A stretch of DNA of 64,000 nt. It comes from Ditylenchus dipsaci (taxonomy: Eukaryota; Nematoda; Chromadorea; Rhabditida; Anguinidae). The translations under genes and the position numbers were made by a program. Positions 12,661 to 23,160 of the stretch are shown here, in pieces; position 1 is the stretch's first letter, and each line of letters opens with the position of its first letter. The stretch covers positions 62,001-126,000 of the forward strand of contig SADC01000123.1 in NCBI GenBank assembly GCA_004194705.1, given 5' to 3'. A model generated the notes under the pieces. That model ran no database searches. It saw nothing but the letters and a program-made list of their open reading frames with translations, and was not told the origin of the DNA.

Positions 12661-13639
12661 CATCTTGGTACCAAAAACTAAAGGTGCTAATTCAAAATTT
12701 AATTTTTTAATTTTTCTGTCTAGCAAAAAAAATTATTATTACTTCCAAGGCACATAGCTCGATGGTGTGGGAGTATGGTTTCGCACTTTCGAGAAGGGCA
12801 CATCTCCAGACAATTGTGCGTCAAACATTAGCTAAAAAAAAATTAGCTCTAAGGCCACTTATGCTGCGAACAAACTTTGTAGTCAAAAACCTGACGGACA
12901 TAGTCCAAATACTATATAATATTGACTGTAAAAGAAAAGAGGTGAATTAGTAGAGGAACTACGGAAATTAGTCCAAATAATCATGCCAATCGTAATAACC
13001 TAGCCTTGAGCAACGAACAATTTGAAAAAGCGTGAATTTGGCCGGAAAAAAGTATTATCCTTATCACAAAGCACAAAAAAATTCTTTGAAAAATAAAATT
13101 ATTTCAAATTCCCGCCAAAAAATAGGCCTAAAAAAGGCCTAAAATAGGCCTTGTAGACCGAAAAGGCCTAGGCCTGAAAAAGGCCTAGTTAGGACTAGGC
13201 CTAACTCCAATTTTGCAGGCCTATTTCGGGAATCCCAATTTAAGGAAAAAGGCCTAGTTAGACCGAAATTCTCATCCCTGATGGGAAGTTCCCCTCCCTT
13301 CAATGGCTTTTACCCCTTTTAAGAGGCCACAAAACCCTTACCTTCGCAAAAAAGAAGCCACTATCATGCTTCAAAACAGATATTAAGTTTGATGCAACAT
13401 TGATTTGGCTTTTCATATCATCATGGTTCAATTTACTGTTTGTTGCATTTTAATTCTCTCTTCTTCTATTTCTTTGTCAGAATGGATTGTAGCAGAGCTT
13501 TCTAAACCATATTGTTTATTTTAAGTGGTTTGGTTTCGATGCACAATATGGGGGTGGGGTTGGAAGAATGGGGAAGACTTTTACTGCTTTTTTGTGACAT
13601 CGACTGCTACTTCACTTCACATACACTTTTTCGTATATT

Positions 13640-13915
13640 TTATTTTCTTATCTCAAATGTTTCCACACCGTTTTATAGCTGAGATTTTCTCTATCGATAC
13701 AGTGGTCAAACATCTTAACAAAAAAAAAATTTTCGAGAAAATCACACCAACCTTACACTGAAAACCGCGCTTTTTAGCTCGGTGTTTTTAGTAGAGTTTT
13801 ACCTTATATTCGGTGTGATTTTCTCGAAAATTATTTTAAATCAAGGTGTTTGACCACTTAATCGATAGAGAAGAATCTAAGCTACAAAACGGTGTAAGAA
13901 CATCTGAGATTAGAA
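13640..13915. repeat. Inverted repeat around AAAACCGCGCTTTTT
   Basis: CACACCGTTTTATAGCT, TCTCTATCGAT and GAGAAAATCACACC on the left are repeated inverted on the right as GGTGTGATTTTCTC, ATCGATAGAGA and AGCTACAAAACGGTGT. The loop is about 70 bp. No coding. Confidence 0.55.
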
Positions 13916-13927
13916 AACAAAGGCTAG

Positions 13928-14807
13928 ACTTTACTTGGCCCCCCTCCCACGGCTGACCCACTTTCGAGGTGAATTTTTGAAAACGATTGCATATTCGTGT
14001 TTCTCGACCCGGATTTTACGGAAATGATCATCAGATTCTGTGAAAGTGAAAAAAATTTTTTGGGATTTGCCTTGTCCCCAAGGTAAAATTTTAGAAAAAT
14101 TTGAAAAAAAAATATTTTTTAAATTGGCGCCTTTGAATTTTAAAGGGATTAAGGGCTGTATTGGGAGGGGAAGGAATAAAAGGGCCACTAATCAACAAGG
14201 CCCTAACAAGAAGATGTTGAACATGTTTTGAATACTGGGGCCTACCGCATAAATAACTCTGGTATGCATGCTTTTTCATGCATCCAGAGTCACTTTCGAG
14301 TGATTTGTGTCTAAGGTATGTGGGTGTGCGCATCTCAACTCCAAGCCCCCAAGCCCCTGCGCCCGCGAAGGGGGCGCAGGGGCTTGAGAGTTAGAGATGC
14401 GCGCACTCACTTACCTTAGATATAATTCCGAGAAGTACTCTTGATCAAAAATGCGTTATAGAGTCTCTTTTTGCCACGGCCCAGTTGAAAAACATGTGTG
14501 AGGCAGTCGAAGAATACAATATTTACTTTTCTATTGTTCTGCCATAAAAGTGGCCCCTCTTTTATTCCCTTCCTTCCCAATACAGCCCTTAATCCCTTTA
14601 AATTCAAAAGGCGCCAATTTAAAAATATTTTTTTTCAAATTTTTCTAAAATTTTACCTTGGGGACCAAGGCAAATCCCAAAAAATTTTTTTCACTTTCAC
14701 AGAATCTGATGACCATTTCGTAAAAATCGGGTCGAGAAACACGAATATGCAATCGGTTTTAAAAATTCACCTCGAAAGTGGTCAGCCGTGGGGGGGCCAA
14801 GTAAAGT
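13928..14807. mobile_element. Palindromic element, ACTTTACTTGG termini
   Basis: It begins ACTTTACTTGGCCCCCC and ends GGGGGGGCCAAGTAAAGT. Arms of about 250 bp are near-identical inverted copies and include CGTGTTTCTCGACCCG and CCTTGGGGACCAAGG. A related element at 50145-50995 shares CACGGGGACTGA/CACGGCTGACC-like ends, the CTCGACCC word and the conserved centre. No transposase. No clear target duplication found. Confidence 0.65.
14257..14445. repeat. Conserved GC-hairpin cassette, copy 2
   Basis: AAGCCCCTGCGCCC and its inverted copy GGGCGCAGGGGCTT surround a GCGAA-type loop. The flanks GTCTAAGGTATGTGGGTG and, inverted, CACTTACCTTAGA match copy 1, as does the TCACT-TTCG-AGTGA hairpin. Confidence 0.7.
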
Positions 14808-14978
14808 GTTACCAAAACAAAAATATAAAAAAGTATGTGAAGTGAAGTATAGTCGATGTCAAAAAGTAGCCGTAAAATTAGTAGAATCGATAATGGGTGG
14901 TCAGGGTAAATAAGTACCGTTGGAGTCTTTAATTTTAAAATAAAATTTATATGTGAAACCATTTTGTGCACTTGTCTT

Positions 14979-15614
14979 GCAGTAAGCATAGTTGCACAAA
15001 CCCGCGCTGGCGCCGGTGTGCGCCCCGAAAATTTTCAGAAAAATAGGGCGCCGGCGCCGATTTTGAAAAACTCCGGCGCCCGTTTTTCAGCAAATTTGCA
15101 TTTTTTTAATACTTTTCTACAAAATATTTTCGATCTTTTTCTAATCTATTTATTGATTTTTTCCAAAAAAATAACATGATTCATTCTTTTATAAATAGTT
15201 GACTAAAAAATCATGAAATTTAAACAGTTTTAGCCATCAACTTTTACACTTATGCAGGCATTACTGGTATCTTAGTTTACCCATTACTGCCATGCTAGCT
15301 CATGATATGCTGTTTATTTCTGCAAGCCCAGCGTTTTTATGTTACCTCAATGCTAACAGATGTAAAAAAGAGTTTAAGATAATCATATGTAAAAATGCAA
15401 ACCAATGTTAGTGTATAGCAAGAAAAAGAATACTGAGTGATGTTAATTTCTAACAATCTTTTAATGATAAATTAAAAAATAAGCCTTTTTGCAAAAGAAC
15501 AATTTTCTTAGTAACTTATGGATTTGTTCGGCGCCCGGCGCCCATTTTTTTGAAACCTCGGGCCGGGCCGGCGCCCAGCGCCAAAAATTTTTTCCGTGCA
15601 ACTATGGCAGTAAA
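14979..15614. mobile_element. hAT MITE with GCGCC arms
   Basis: Element 14987-15606 begins CATAGTTGCACAAACC and ends TTCCGTGCAACTATG. Flanks GCAGTAAG and GCAGTAAA agree at 7 of 8 positions. Just inside each end are GCGCCGGCGC-type blocks in a strongly AT-rich background. It is a short relative of the element at 17986-19579; no coding remains. Confidence 0.75.
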
Positions 15615-16555
15615 TCTAAAAAAAATAATGTATGATTATTTTTATTAAAAAAATTTTTAAAAATAGCTTTAACGCTTTGTGAAAATTTAGTGAGCCGAAA
15701 TCAGTGCTAGCCGTTTTTGTTGGGCAAAAGTTTTGAAAAGTTGGTACGGTATAAAAAAATATTATTATTAAAATAACCTGGATTGGACATGTCATATTGA
15801 GTATGTTTATTGTCTTTGTATTATTCACATTGTAGCGTATACAAGCCGATAGTGAAGCAAATGAAATAAAGTTTGAAATCAGCTTCATTTAGCAAGTAAA
15901 GACCAATTTCATAGAATGATCTTAGTAAATAACCGTATACTAACTAACTAATACTTGCTTTGCAACTTTATTTTTTCAACTCTACAAACTGGTATTTTGC
16001 TTTATATTGAAGATGCAATAAAACACAGTTTCAGCCCTGAAGAAGACGTTTCTAATAGACTGAAAATGGCATACAAAGTAATTGTGAAAACTGAAAGGAG
16101 ATCCTAACGACAGTATTTTAAAACTTTCACTGTCAAAATTGTCAATTTTTAATCAAAAGTTTAAAAGTTTGTTCAAATTTGCTCCCTTTCTAGTGCAAAA
16201 TACTGCAATGAATGTAATAGATCTGTTATTTCGTTATGATACAGTCAAATCTGTGCATAGTGGTCACCCTAGGGACCAACGAAAACGACCAATATGCATA
16301 GACAATATTCAGAATAAAAAATCCTACAAAAAAGCTTAGTTGACCGGCTGAACAGACACTGTAGAAGAAGTGACCACTTGTTATTTTTAAAAGGCTAAAG
16401 GTCACTATGAAGACACTCGACTGGATGTGAAAAAAGTAGAATTAAAAAAAATTAAGTATTAAATTACAATCAATTAAACTTTTACTGTTTAACTTAAGGA
16501 AACTACTTCAAAATTACTTTGCGGCGATCTGTCACAAAGTCACTAGGAATTTTTA
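15615..16555. other. AT-rich DNA without gene
   Basis: Only short open frames without motifs. I see no convincing repeat structure apart from a small GACCA-containing inverted pair near 16257-16380. Confidence 0.3.
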
Positions 16556-17003
16556 TTATGGCTCATTTATAAACGTTGTCGTTGTCGTCGTCGTTGTCGT
16601 TGGAATATTTTTTTATAAAACCCTTTTTTTCGCCAACGACGACGACGACCTATTTATAAAAATCCAACGACAACGCCAACGACAACGACGACGCCAAGGA
16701 CAACGACATTTTTTATTCAAAATTGGACAAATTTCGCATTTTGAGTCGAGCTTTCGAGTGAAAACGTGTGGAGAATATAGTATATCCTTAAAATTCTGAC
16801 TTAAAATGCAAAATTTGTCTGATTTGAAAGAAAAATTTTCCGTTGTCGTTGGCGTTGTCGTTGGATTTTTTTATAAATATGTCGTCGTTGTCGTTGTCGT
16901 CGTCGTTGGCGTTGTCGTTGTCGTTGGCGTAAAATGCCTTTATAAAACATTTTTTCCAACGACAACGACGACGACAACGACAACGTTTATAAATGAGCCA
17001 TTA
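16556..17003. mobile_element. TTA-flanked MITE with GTTGTCGTCG arms
   Basis: Element 16559-17000 begins TGGCTCATTTATAAACGTTG and ends exactly in the inverted sequence, with TTA on both sides, the duplication typical of Harbinger-type elements. Each arm is a hexamer/trinucleotide field, (GTTGTC)n with GTC variants, inverted on the other side as (GACAAC)n. An additional inner pair flanks a unique centre at 16700-16830. Arg/Gln-rich and Val-rich open frames here are artefacts of the repeat. Confidence 0.75.
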
Positions 17004-17038
17004 GACAAAAATCATATAAAACATCTCCCTTTGTCAAC

Positions 17039-17434
17039 AAAATTATGGGGTATAGACGTTTCTCGAAAATGAAACTTTTTTCATTTTCGAGAAACGTTTC
17101 TCGAATTTGAAACTCAAAGAGTAAAATATCTCTAGGTGTATACCTTATTTAGACATATCAAGGGTATTTGGCTGAATGTGATGGCCAAAGTCCAGCATAT
17201 TCCACATTGCGGGGGTAGGGGTTAACACATGTATGTACGCTTATCCTTGCAATGTGGAGTGTGCTGGTCTTTGGCGCGAAGCGGCCAAAGACCCTTGGTA
17301 TGTCTAAATAAAGTATCTTTACAGGTATACATATATACCCTAGAGATATTTTACTCTTTTGAGTTTCAAATCGAGAAACGTTTCTCGAAATGAAAAAAGT
17401 TCATTTTCGAGAAACGTCTATGCACCAAAATTAT
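17039..17434. mobile_element. Palindromic MITE with 8-bp duplication
   Basis: Element 17047-17426 begins GGGGTATAGACGTTTCTCG and ends CGAGAAACGTCTATGCACC, flanked by perfect AAAATTAT copies. The arms contain the subpalindrome GAGAAACGTTTCTCG and the word GACATA-CAAGGGT, closing over CACATTGC. It lies 46 bp from the preceding MITE. Confidence 0.75.
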
Positions 17435-17832
17435 CTTATATGGTGTTTCTGTTATCACAGGCTAAATTAGGAGGAAAAAAGGCTGCGCATAGACATGATT
17501 TCAAAATAAGGTGCGCATATTGAGAAGAGTATCCATCGCCTGTGCCTAGCTTATATTCAAAGCTATAGAGCTCAGAGAGACAGCCTTTTTTTCTTCGAAT
17601 GTGATGTGTGTTAGAGAAATAGTCACATGATTGACGTAAAACACACAAGACCCTTTCCTTTTTGCTAGATTATTGTTCCACTATTTTTAGGCTCAAAATT
17701 TTTAATAAAAAATATTGTAAGCTTAAATGTGGTTTTGCGCTGCACAAAAATTTTGATAGGTAGCTATGAATTTTAAAATAGTTTTTTCAATCAAAATGTT
17801 TGAAAAACCTATAAAAATATATTACACCAGAG

Positions 17833-17885
17833 CATAGTTGCATGGGCGCCGGCGCTGCCACCAGGGCGCGATCCCAAATTTTGAA
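17833..17885 (+). mobile_element. Solo left end of GCGCC hAT
   Basis: CATAGTTGCATGGGCGCCGG repeats the left terminus of the element at 14987. No matching right end follows, so it is a truncated copy. Confidence 0.5.
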
Positions 17886-17977
17886 TAAATTTTCAAATTT
17901 TTTTATGAGACCACAAAAATATGGCTGCTAAAATTCACTGCATATTTTATATGAAATATGAGGGCGTGTAAGATATG

Positions 17978-19587
17978 ATCGCAACCATAGCTGCGCGAGC
18001 GCCAGCGCCAGCGCCGGCGCTTTTTAAGCGCCGGGCGCTCATAGCGCCGGCGCTTTTTCCGGCGCTGGCGCGAATATTTTGACTAGGCCGGCGCTGGCGC
18101 CGGCGCTCGTCAAATTTTTTTGACTAGACCGGCGCTGGCGCCGGCGCTCGCGAAATTTTTTCTGGCTAGGCCGGCGCTGGCGCCGGCGCTGGCGTGAAAT
18201 GGTGAATAGACGGCGCTGGCACCGGTGCGCAAATTTTCACGAATTGCTAAACTGTCGCTTTTTTGTTTGTATTAAGTCATTGTTGTTGTAAAACAAGTTC
18301 ATGCTAATCCTTTAATTTATAAACTTCTTCAAAAATATAATTTCCTAGTGGTTTACTTGAATATGCAAAGATACGTGTTTATTCATAAGTCCTTCAAGAA
18401 CATCGTTTTGTTTTTTCATTCCCTTGGCTATTTTTCTGGCCTTCCAACTTTTGAACTAGCATTTCAAGGTACCGTCAACAATTTGTTGGCCTCGGCATCA
18501 TCATCATCAAAAAGCTCGCTTATTGCATCTGATGTTTGATCGGCTACTATCACTATCCCAAACGTACTAAGCACTTTTATTCCTAATTCTTTGACAGATT
18601 TTACTCCACAAAGAGTTAGAAATTTTTTCCAGTATACCTTAAGACTTCTAATTTTGGTGATAAATATAGGGCAATACTTTTTTGTGTACCAAATTTACTT
18701 CTTTTTGTACTCAATTTCCTTTTTTTCTGTACCAAACCTAATTTCTGTCCAAGACCAACCAAATTTTGCATAATTTTGCGAGAATTCGAATTTTTTATTC
18801 TGAAAATGACTTGGATTGCTCAGAATCCGTGTTAGTGTAAAAGTGAGGAAACCAACAATAGTGTAAAATAGTGTAAAAGTGAGGAAACCAACAATTTCCG
18901 CAGAAGATGTGCAGCTGCAAAAGTTTTGATGTTATTGGGAACAGTGATGAAGTATTGATTGGAGATGCAATAGGATTTTGGAATGCGAATTCACAGGTGC
19001 CTTTACTATGCTTGAAACTTTTTAACTTTTTACCAACTTGAGGTTTATCCAACTCTTGAAAAGGTTGCGCACGACATTCTCGCAATACCTGCAAGCAGTG
19101 CAGCAGTGGAGAGACTGTTTAGCATTATGGCAATGCACTCATCTGGCCGAAAAACGTCAACTGGCCAACAGCTACTAAATAAAGACTATGTTGGTATACA
19201 ATCTGCCCTGATAAATATTTGATATGGAATAAAAAATGTTGAAAATTATGTCAATAATTGCAGAAAAGCCGCTTTTGAGTGCGTCGGCGCTTTTTACGGC
19301 GCCAGCAAAATCGCGCCGGCGCTGGCGCCGGCGCGATTTTTTTTCGTTCAAAAAACCGGCGCTGGCGCCGGCGCGATTTTTCTTCGTTCAAAAAACCGGC
19401 GCTGGCGCCGGCGCGATTTTTTCTTCGTTCAAAAACCGGCGCTGGCGCCGGCGCGATTTTTTCAATTTGGCTGCTCTGGCGCCGGCGCTGGCGCTTTTTC
19501 CCCGGCGCTGGCGCTCAATTTGAAAATTGCCGGCGCCGGCGCTGGCGCTGGCGCTATTTTTGGACAGCGCGCAGCTATGATCGCAAC
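17978..19587 (+). mobile_element. GCGCC-armed hAT relic
   Basis: Element 17986-19579 begins CATAGCTGCGCG and ends CGCGCAGCTATG, with a perfect 8-bp duplication ATCGCAAC. The left arm has about three to four 55-60-bp units of GGCGCTGGCGCCGGCGC plus an AT segment (TCAAATTTTTTTGACTAG). The right arm has about four units of the same GC core plus GATTTTTTTCGTTCAAAAA. The interior still codes for the end of a hAT transposase (18905-19222), so this was once autonomous. Confidence 0.85.
18905..19222 (+). pseudogene. hAT transposase C-terminal (dimerisation) fragment
   Basis: The frame to the stop at 19220-19222 reads VYPTLEKVAHDILAIPASSA and then AVERLFS, the hallmark of the hAT-family dimerisation domain at the C terminus of these transposases. 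The preceding exon ends at 18996 (...IGDAIGFWNANSQ) and is joined across a 46-bp intron (18997-19042, GTGCC...TTGAG). Upstream the reading frame is broken and the catalytic RNase H-like core is not recognisable, so it cannot be functional. Its position between the GCGCC arms ties that terminal family to hAT. Confidence 0.85.
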
Positions 19588-20280
19588 CACCAGGTTATCG
19601 CAATTGTAATCGCATGCAGCGTTAAAGCTGCATCGCTCAGTCAAATCAGATAAAATAAAAAGCCTCCGGCGAAAAAAGTTTAAAGTATCGGTGCTTATAA
19701 AAGCTGGAGGAGTATAGATATATAAATTCAGAAGTTTACAACGATTATTTGGCAATTATAAAAATGCTTTAAATTGTTTTGCAACTTTTGGACATTTTAG
19801 AATCATTCTACATGACGCGAAGCCGAGAAAATAAGGCAAAAAACAAGAAAATCAAGGTATTTTCAGAATATTAAAATAATTGCAATTTCGATATTGAGAT
19901 TCTTCCTTTAACCCATATTTGCCCACAAGTACTTTTTGTACATGACTTCGGTTTGATTCTTTACTTTGTGTTTCCACTCTTTACAGATATTAATATACCA
20001 TTTGTAGCTCTTTAAATAAGCTACAGAATATATTTTTGTTATAAAAAAGGAACTGAAAAGATATAACTGAAAAAACGTAATGTCTTAAATATAGTGAAAA
20101 GTTTCCTTTTCATGTTTTTTATTGTTTTATTTGAATTAAAAATTAAAATTGTTTTGGTCTAAAAAGTTTCTGTTTTATGATCACAATAGGGCAAATGAAT
20201 ACTTTTGTGAAAGCTGTAAGTATGAGACGCATTTTAGTGGTTTGGTCTCCCCATAATGATGATATTTTGATGATATATCC
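19588..20280. other. AT-rich spacer
   Basis: No gene, RNA or clear repeat recognised. Confidence 0.3.
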
Positions 20281-20502
20281 CATAATGACAGGGCTCCGAA
20301 TCATCCTTTTAAAAAGATTTGTCCTTTTTTTAGCACCCAAATCTTTTTTTATTTTTGAAAATTTAGTCGAAATCTTTTTTTTTGCTTCAAAATGGCAACA
20401 AGCACTGTATTAAATGGCCATTTCACTTCAAAAATAGTCAAAATGCCCTTTTTACCCAAATGTCCTTTTTTCGAAATTTTCATTCGGAGCGCTGCGTAAT
20501 GA
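20281..20502. mobile_element. Short hAT-type MITE
   Basis: Element 20289-20494 begins CAGGGCTCCGAATCATCC and ends CATTCGGAGCGCTG. The flanks CATAATGA and CGTAATGA agree at 7 of 8 positions. The subterminal word GTCCTTTTTT appears in direct and inverted copies. It is 206 bp long and non-coding. Confidence 0.65.
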
Positions 20503-20559
20503 TGATATTTTCGCGTGTTGGTGCTCCGTATTGGTGCTCAGCCCTACTTTATTAATTTC

Positions 20560-20675
20560 AAATTCACTGTCAGATTTTCGATTCCGCTCAATACAATAAA
20601 CATTTGATTTTCAAAAAAAATCGAAATTTACCATTCGAATGTTTATTGTCTTGAGTAGGAGTCAAAGTCGGACAA
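20560..20675. repeat. Inverted repeat, ATAAACATT arms
   Basis: CAATACAATAAACATTTGA pairs with CGAATGTTTATTGTCTTG around TCGAAATTTA. GATTCCGCTC and GAGTAGGAGTC extend the pairing loosely. Confidence 0.4.
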
Positions 20676-20782
20676 TGACTTCAATATTTAAAAAGCAGTG
20701 TAAAAAGGTAAATTTAACTATGCTGAGCACGAATTGAGGGTCAGAATTGATGATTTGCTAAAAGGTAAAGAGAATCGATGTA

Positions 20783-21480
20783 CGGGTGCGGCAAATATTT
20801 CGCCCGCTTCTTTTCGGTCATAACCTTTTTATTTTGCGCTATTTTGACTTGATTTGGCTGAGACTATGGAAAAACGAATGGTACCAAACTTTTAAGGAAG
20901 TGTAAAAACGTGCTTGATTGCAAAGTGGATTTTTCTCGTTTAAGCCATGGTTTATACAGCTGAAGAGACAGCAAAGTGCGTTGAATTGTTCATCGAGGAG
21001 CGCAAAAGCTACAAGCGATTCGGCGTTCGATATCGAAAGGAGCACGGAAGACATGCAAAGGTGCCGGACAAGAAACGCATTTGGGATTGATACAACAAGG
21101 CTTCCTTATTCTCCTGATTTGACACCGTGTGACTTCTTTCTTTGGGGGTGGATTAAGAGTCAAGTCTACACAACTCAGCTTGCCACCATGGCCGAACTTT
21201 GAAGAAGAATTGAGCCTGCTTTCGTAAGCATTCCTGCAAGAAACGATTGATAGAGCGGTAGATTCCTATTAAAGACGTCTCGAACACTGCCTTGCAGTCA
21301 ATGGAAAAAGTGTTGAACAAAAATATTTTGAAAATCTTCAAATAAACACTTTAATATAAAGCTTCGAACCATAAATTTTTTCATAGTTTCAGCTTTCGAT
21401 TAAAAAAATAAATCTCGTCAAAATCGCGCAAAATAAAAATTATGATCAAAAATAAGTGGGCGAAATATTTGCCACTCCCT
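20783..21480 (+). mobile_element. Deleted mariner-like transposon
   Basis: Inverted ends of about 65 bp, GGGTGCGGCAAATATTTCGC on the left and GCGAAATATTTGCCACTCCC on the right, flanked by TA. The transposase is reduced to an N-terminal piece (ATG at 20949, MVYTAEETAKCVELFIEERK..., a mariner-type helix-turn-helix start) and a C-terminal piece with YSPDLTPCDFFLWGWIKSQV (about 21106-21170), the D-containing segment around the third catalytic position. An internal deletion joins the two out of frame. Confidence 0.75.
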
Positions 21481-21483
21481 ATA

Positions 21484-22012
21484 GTTCGTGATAGAGTTGG
21501 TGTTAAGGAGGTGGAAGCAGAACGAAGAAGGTACGAGACTAGAGCGAATATTCTTTTCATCAAATAATATTCCTTCAACATCTTTTATCATGAATATATT
21601 TGAAAACCCTACACTCTACTGAACAACTGGTTCTGCAAATATAGATGCAATAATAATTTTGTTCAGGCGGGATTTTCGTATGGCAGCCTAGGTTAGGAAA
21701 AAAGAGTACTTGCATGCTAACACGACTATCTGCCTTTTCTGCATCTAACTTATTTTTAAACGATGGCGCAGAGAGAAATTAATTTTTTGCATGCAGTGGG
21801 CTAGAGAAACAGTCACATGGTTGAGGTTAGGCCCTTTCCATCTAGCTTTTTTATTATAGGTTTAGCTTTTTTTTTTATTAAGAACGATGCTACTTCCTTG
21901 ACAAGGCAACTTGCAAGGTTTGAATTCGTGCGAGACACATAGGTTTTTTTTTAATAATTTTGGAATTATTAATTTTGTTCGAACTTGTTTTATGTGTCAT
22001 TCGATACACCTA
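21484..22012. other. Unannotated spacer
   Basis: No gene or confident repeat; AT-rich. Confidence 0.3.
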
Positions 22013-22473
22013 TTACCCTACGTGCACAATGATCCGTTTTTCGTCCGCATCCGCACTTAAAAGCACACTATAGAAAAAGCAATGAAATTTGTTTCTGCAT
22101 ATGCATTTAAGTAGTTCGCATCGCGGACTACATTGCGAACTACATTAAAGGGCCTGACCTCTTCCTACTCGGTGGTCCCCCGCCAATTCAAAAATTTTCC
22201 CTTGATTATTGGACTTCTGTACGGATTTTTCCGCCACGTTTAACAAAACTAGGCCTGAAATCAAATTTTAGGCTTAGTTTTGTTAGAAACCTAGCGGAAA
22301 AATCCATACAGAAGTCTAATAATCAAGGGAAAATTTTTGAATTGGCGGGGACCACCGAGTAGGAAGAGGTCAGGCCTTTAAATGCATATACGAAATGAAT
22401 TTCATTGCCTTTTCTATAGTTTGCTTTAAAGTGTGGATGCGGACGAAAAACAGATCATGTGTAGGGGGCATTA
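22013..22473. mobile_element. TTA-flanked Harbinger-type MITE
   Basis: Element 22016-22470 begins CCCTACGTGCACAATGATCC and ends GATCATGTGTAGGGGGCA, with TTA on both sides. The arms contain TTTTTCGTCCGCATCCGC and its inverse. The same CACAATG plus GCGGATGC vocabulary forms the outermost element at 48568-57002. A second MITE (22149-22377) is inserted in its centre. Confidence 0.75.
22145..22381. mobile_element. TTAA-flanked palindromic MITE
   Basis: Element 22149-22377 begins AGGGCCTGACCTCTTCC and ends in the inverse, with TTAA on each side. The arms contain CGGTGGTCCCCCGCC. The centre TAGGCTTAGTTTTGTTAG is shared with 9779-9905 and 34316-34546. It sits inside the Harbinger-type MITE 22016-22470, so it inserted later. 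Confidence 0.75.
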
Positions 22474-22844
22474 GACAGACGGCTATATAAGTCGGCTACC
22501 CCTTCTGAAATACAATCGAATCTGGATAAACTGCCGCTCTTTGGGGCGCCGATTTGGTGGTGGTTTATTGAAGTGACATTTTATCGGGCTTCAATCAGTA
22601 CAGTACTAGCCTGAAACTCAGATGAAAACAAGAAGACTGGAAAAGAAGATAAAACGACAAAGAAAAATGACAAAGTCAAACAAAGAGTGAAAAGCAAACA
22701 GAAAAAGATTAACTGAAGTTTAAGAATTGTTTTGGATCAAATAAAAAATTCCCGGCAAATCCGTGAATTTTCATGGCAAATTTGTAAAAGATTGATTCCT
22801 GGTGGTTCTCTTACAAATTTTAATTTTTTGATTAACTTGTAGCC

Positions 22845-23090
22845 CAGGATTTCATTTCGACCTTATTCGGGCTAGGGGGCCACCGATTTTTCACTATTTT
22901 TTTTTCAAATTTTTACATGGTGATTGTCTTTAACATGATAATTTTGATAACGCTTCAGTAGATATTGTAAAGATCATGCTGATTGAGGTGATCATGGTCA
23001 GTTCGATCACCATAATCAACTCCATCATAATATAAAAATGGTTGAAAAAAGTAGTGGCCCCCTAAACCGAATAAGGTCCAAGGTGAATTA
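22845..23090. repeat. Inverted repeat, CGACCTTATTCGG arms
   Basis: GACCTTATTCGGGCTAGGGG GCCAC pairs with GTGGCCCCCTAAACCGAATAAGGTC. The inner arms include TGATCATGGTCAGTTCGATCA-like pairing. A left end of the CCGTATT family starts just after (23096). Confidence 0.45.
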
Positions 23091-23160
23091 CATACCGTAT
23101 TTACTATATTAAACCTACACGGGGGATTATTTTCAACCCTTGAGTTCTCCCAAGGCAAAA

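Larger units (their letters stand above)
10528..13288. mobile_element. hAT element with TAGGCCTA arms
   Basis: The element spans 10536-13280 and is bounded by a perfect 8-bp duplication, ATGGGAAG (10528-10535, 13281-13288). It begins CAGGGATGAGGATTTCGG and ends CTCATCCCTG, which is the hAT/Ac-type terminal signature. The left arm (10536-11085) starts with a tandem field of TAGGCCTATTTTAGGCCT units; the right arm (12940-13280) is its shorter inverted copy. The unique parts of the arms (11.0 and 13.0 kb) are nearly identical, so the insertion is fairly young. No transposase motif is visible in the 1.85-kb spacer, which suggests a non-autonomous element carrying foreign DNA. Confidence 0.85.
13575..14885. 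repeat. Stacked palindromes, outer pair
   Basis: GACATCGACTGCTACTTCAC (from about 13598) and CTTCACATACAC pair with GTATGTGAAGTGAAG and TAGTCGATGTC (about 14833-14863). Between these arms lie a second inverted repeat (13640-13915) and the palindromic element 13928-14807, so at least three foldback structures are stacked. Confidence 0.55.

Noticed and set aside
16801..17072. Arg/Gln-rich and Val-rich open frames
   Set aside because: They are translations of the GTTGTC hexamer arms of a MITE and have no independent coding signal.
19236..19755. Long Ala/Arg/Pro-rich frames on both strands
   Set aside because: They arise from the GCGCCGGCGC arm of a hAT element; the periodicity follows the repeat, not codons.
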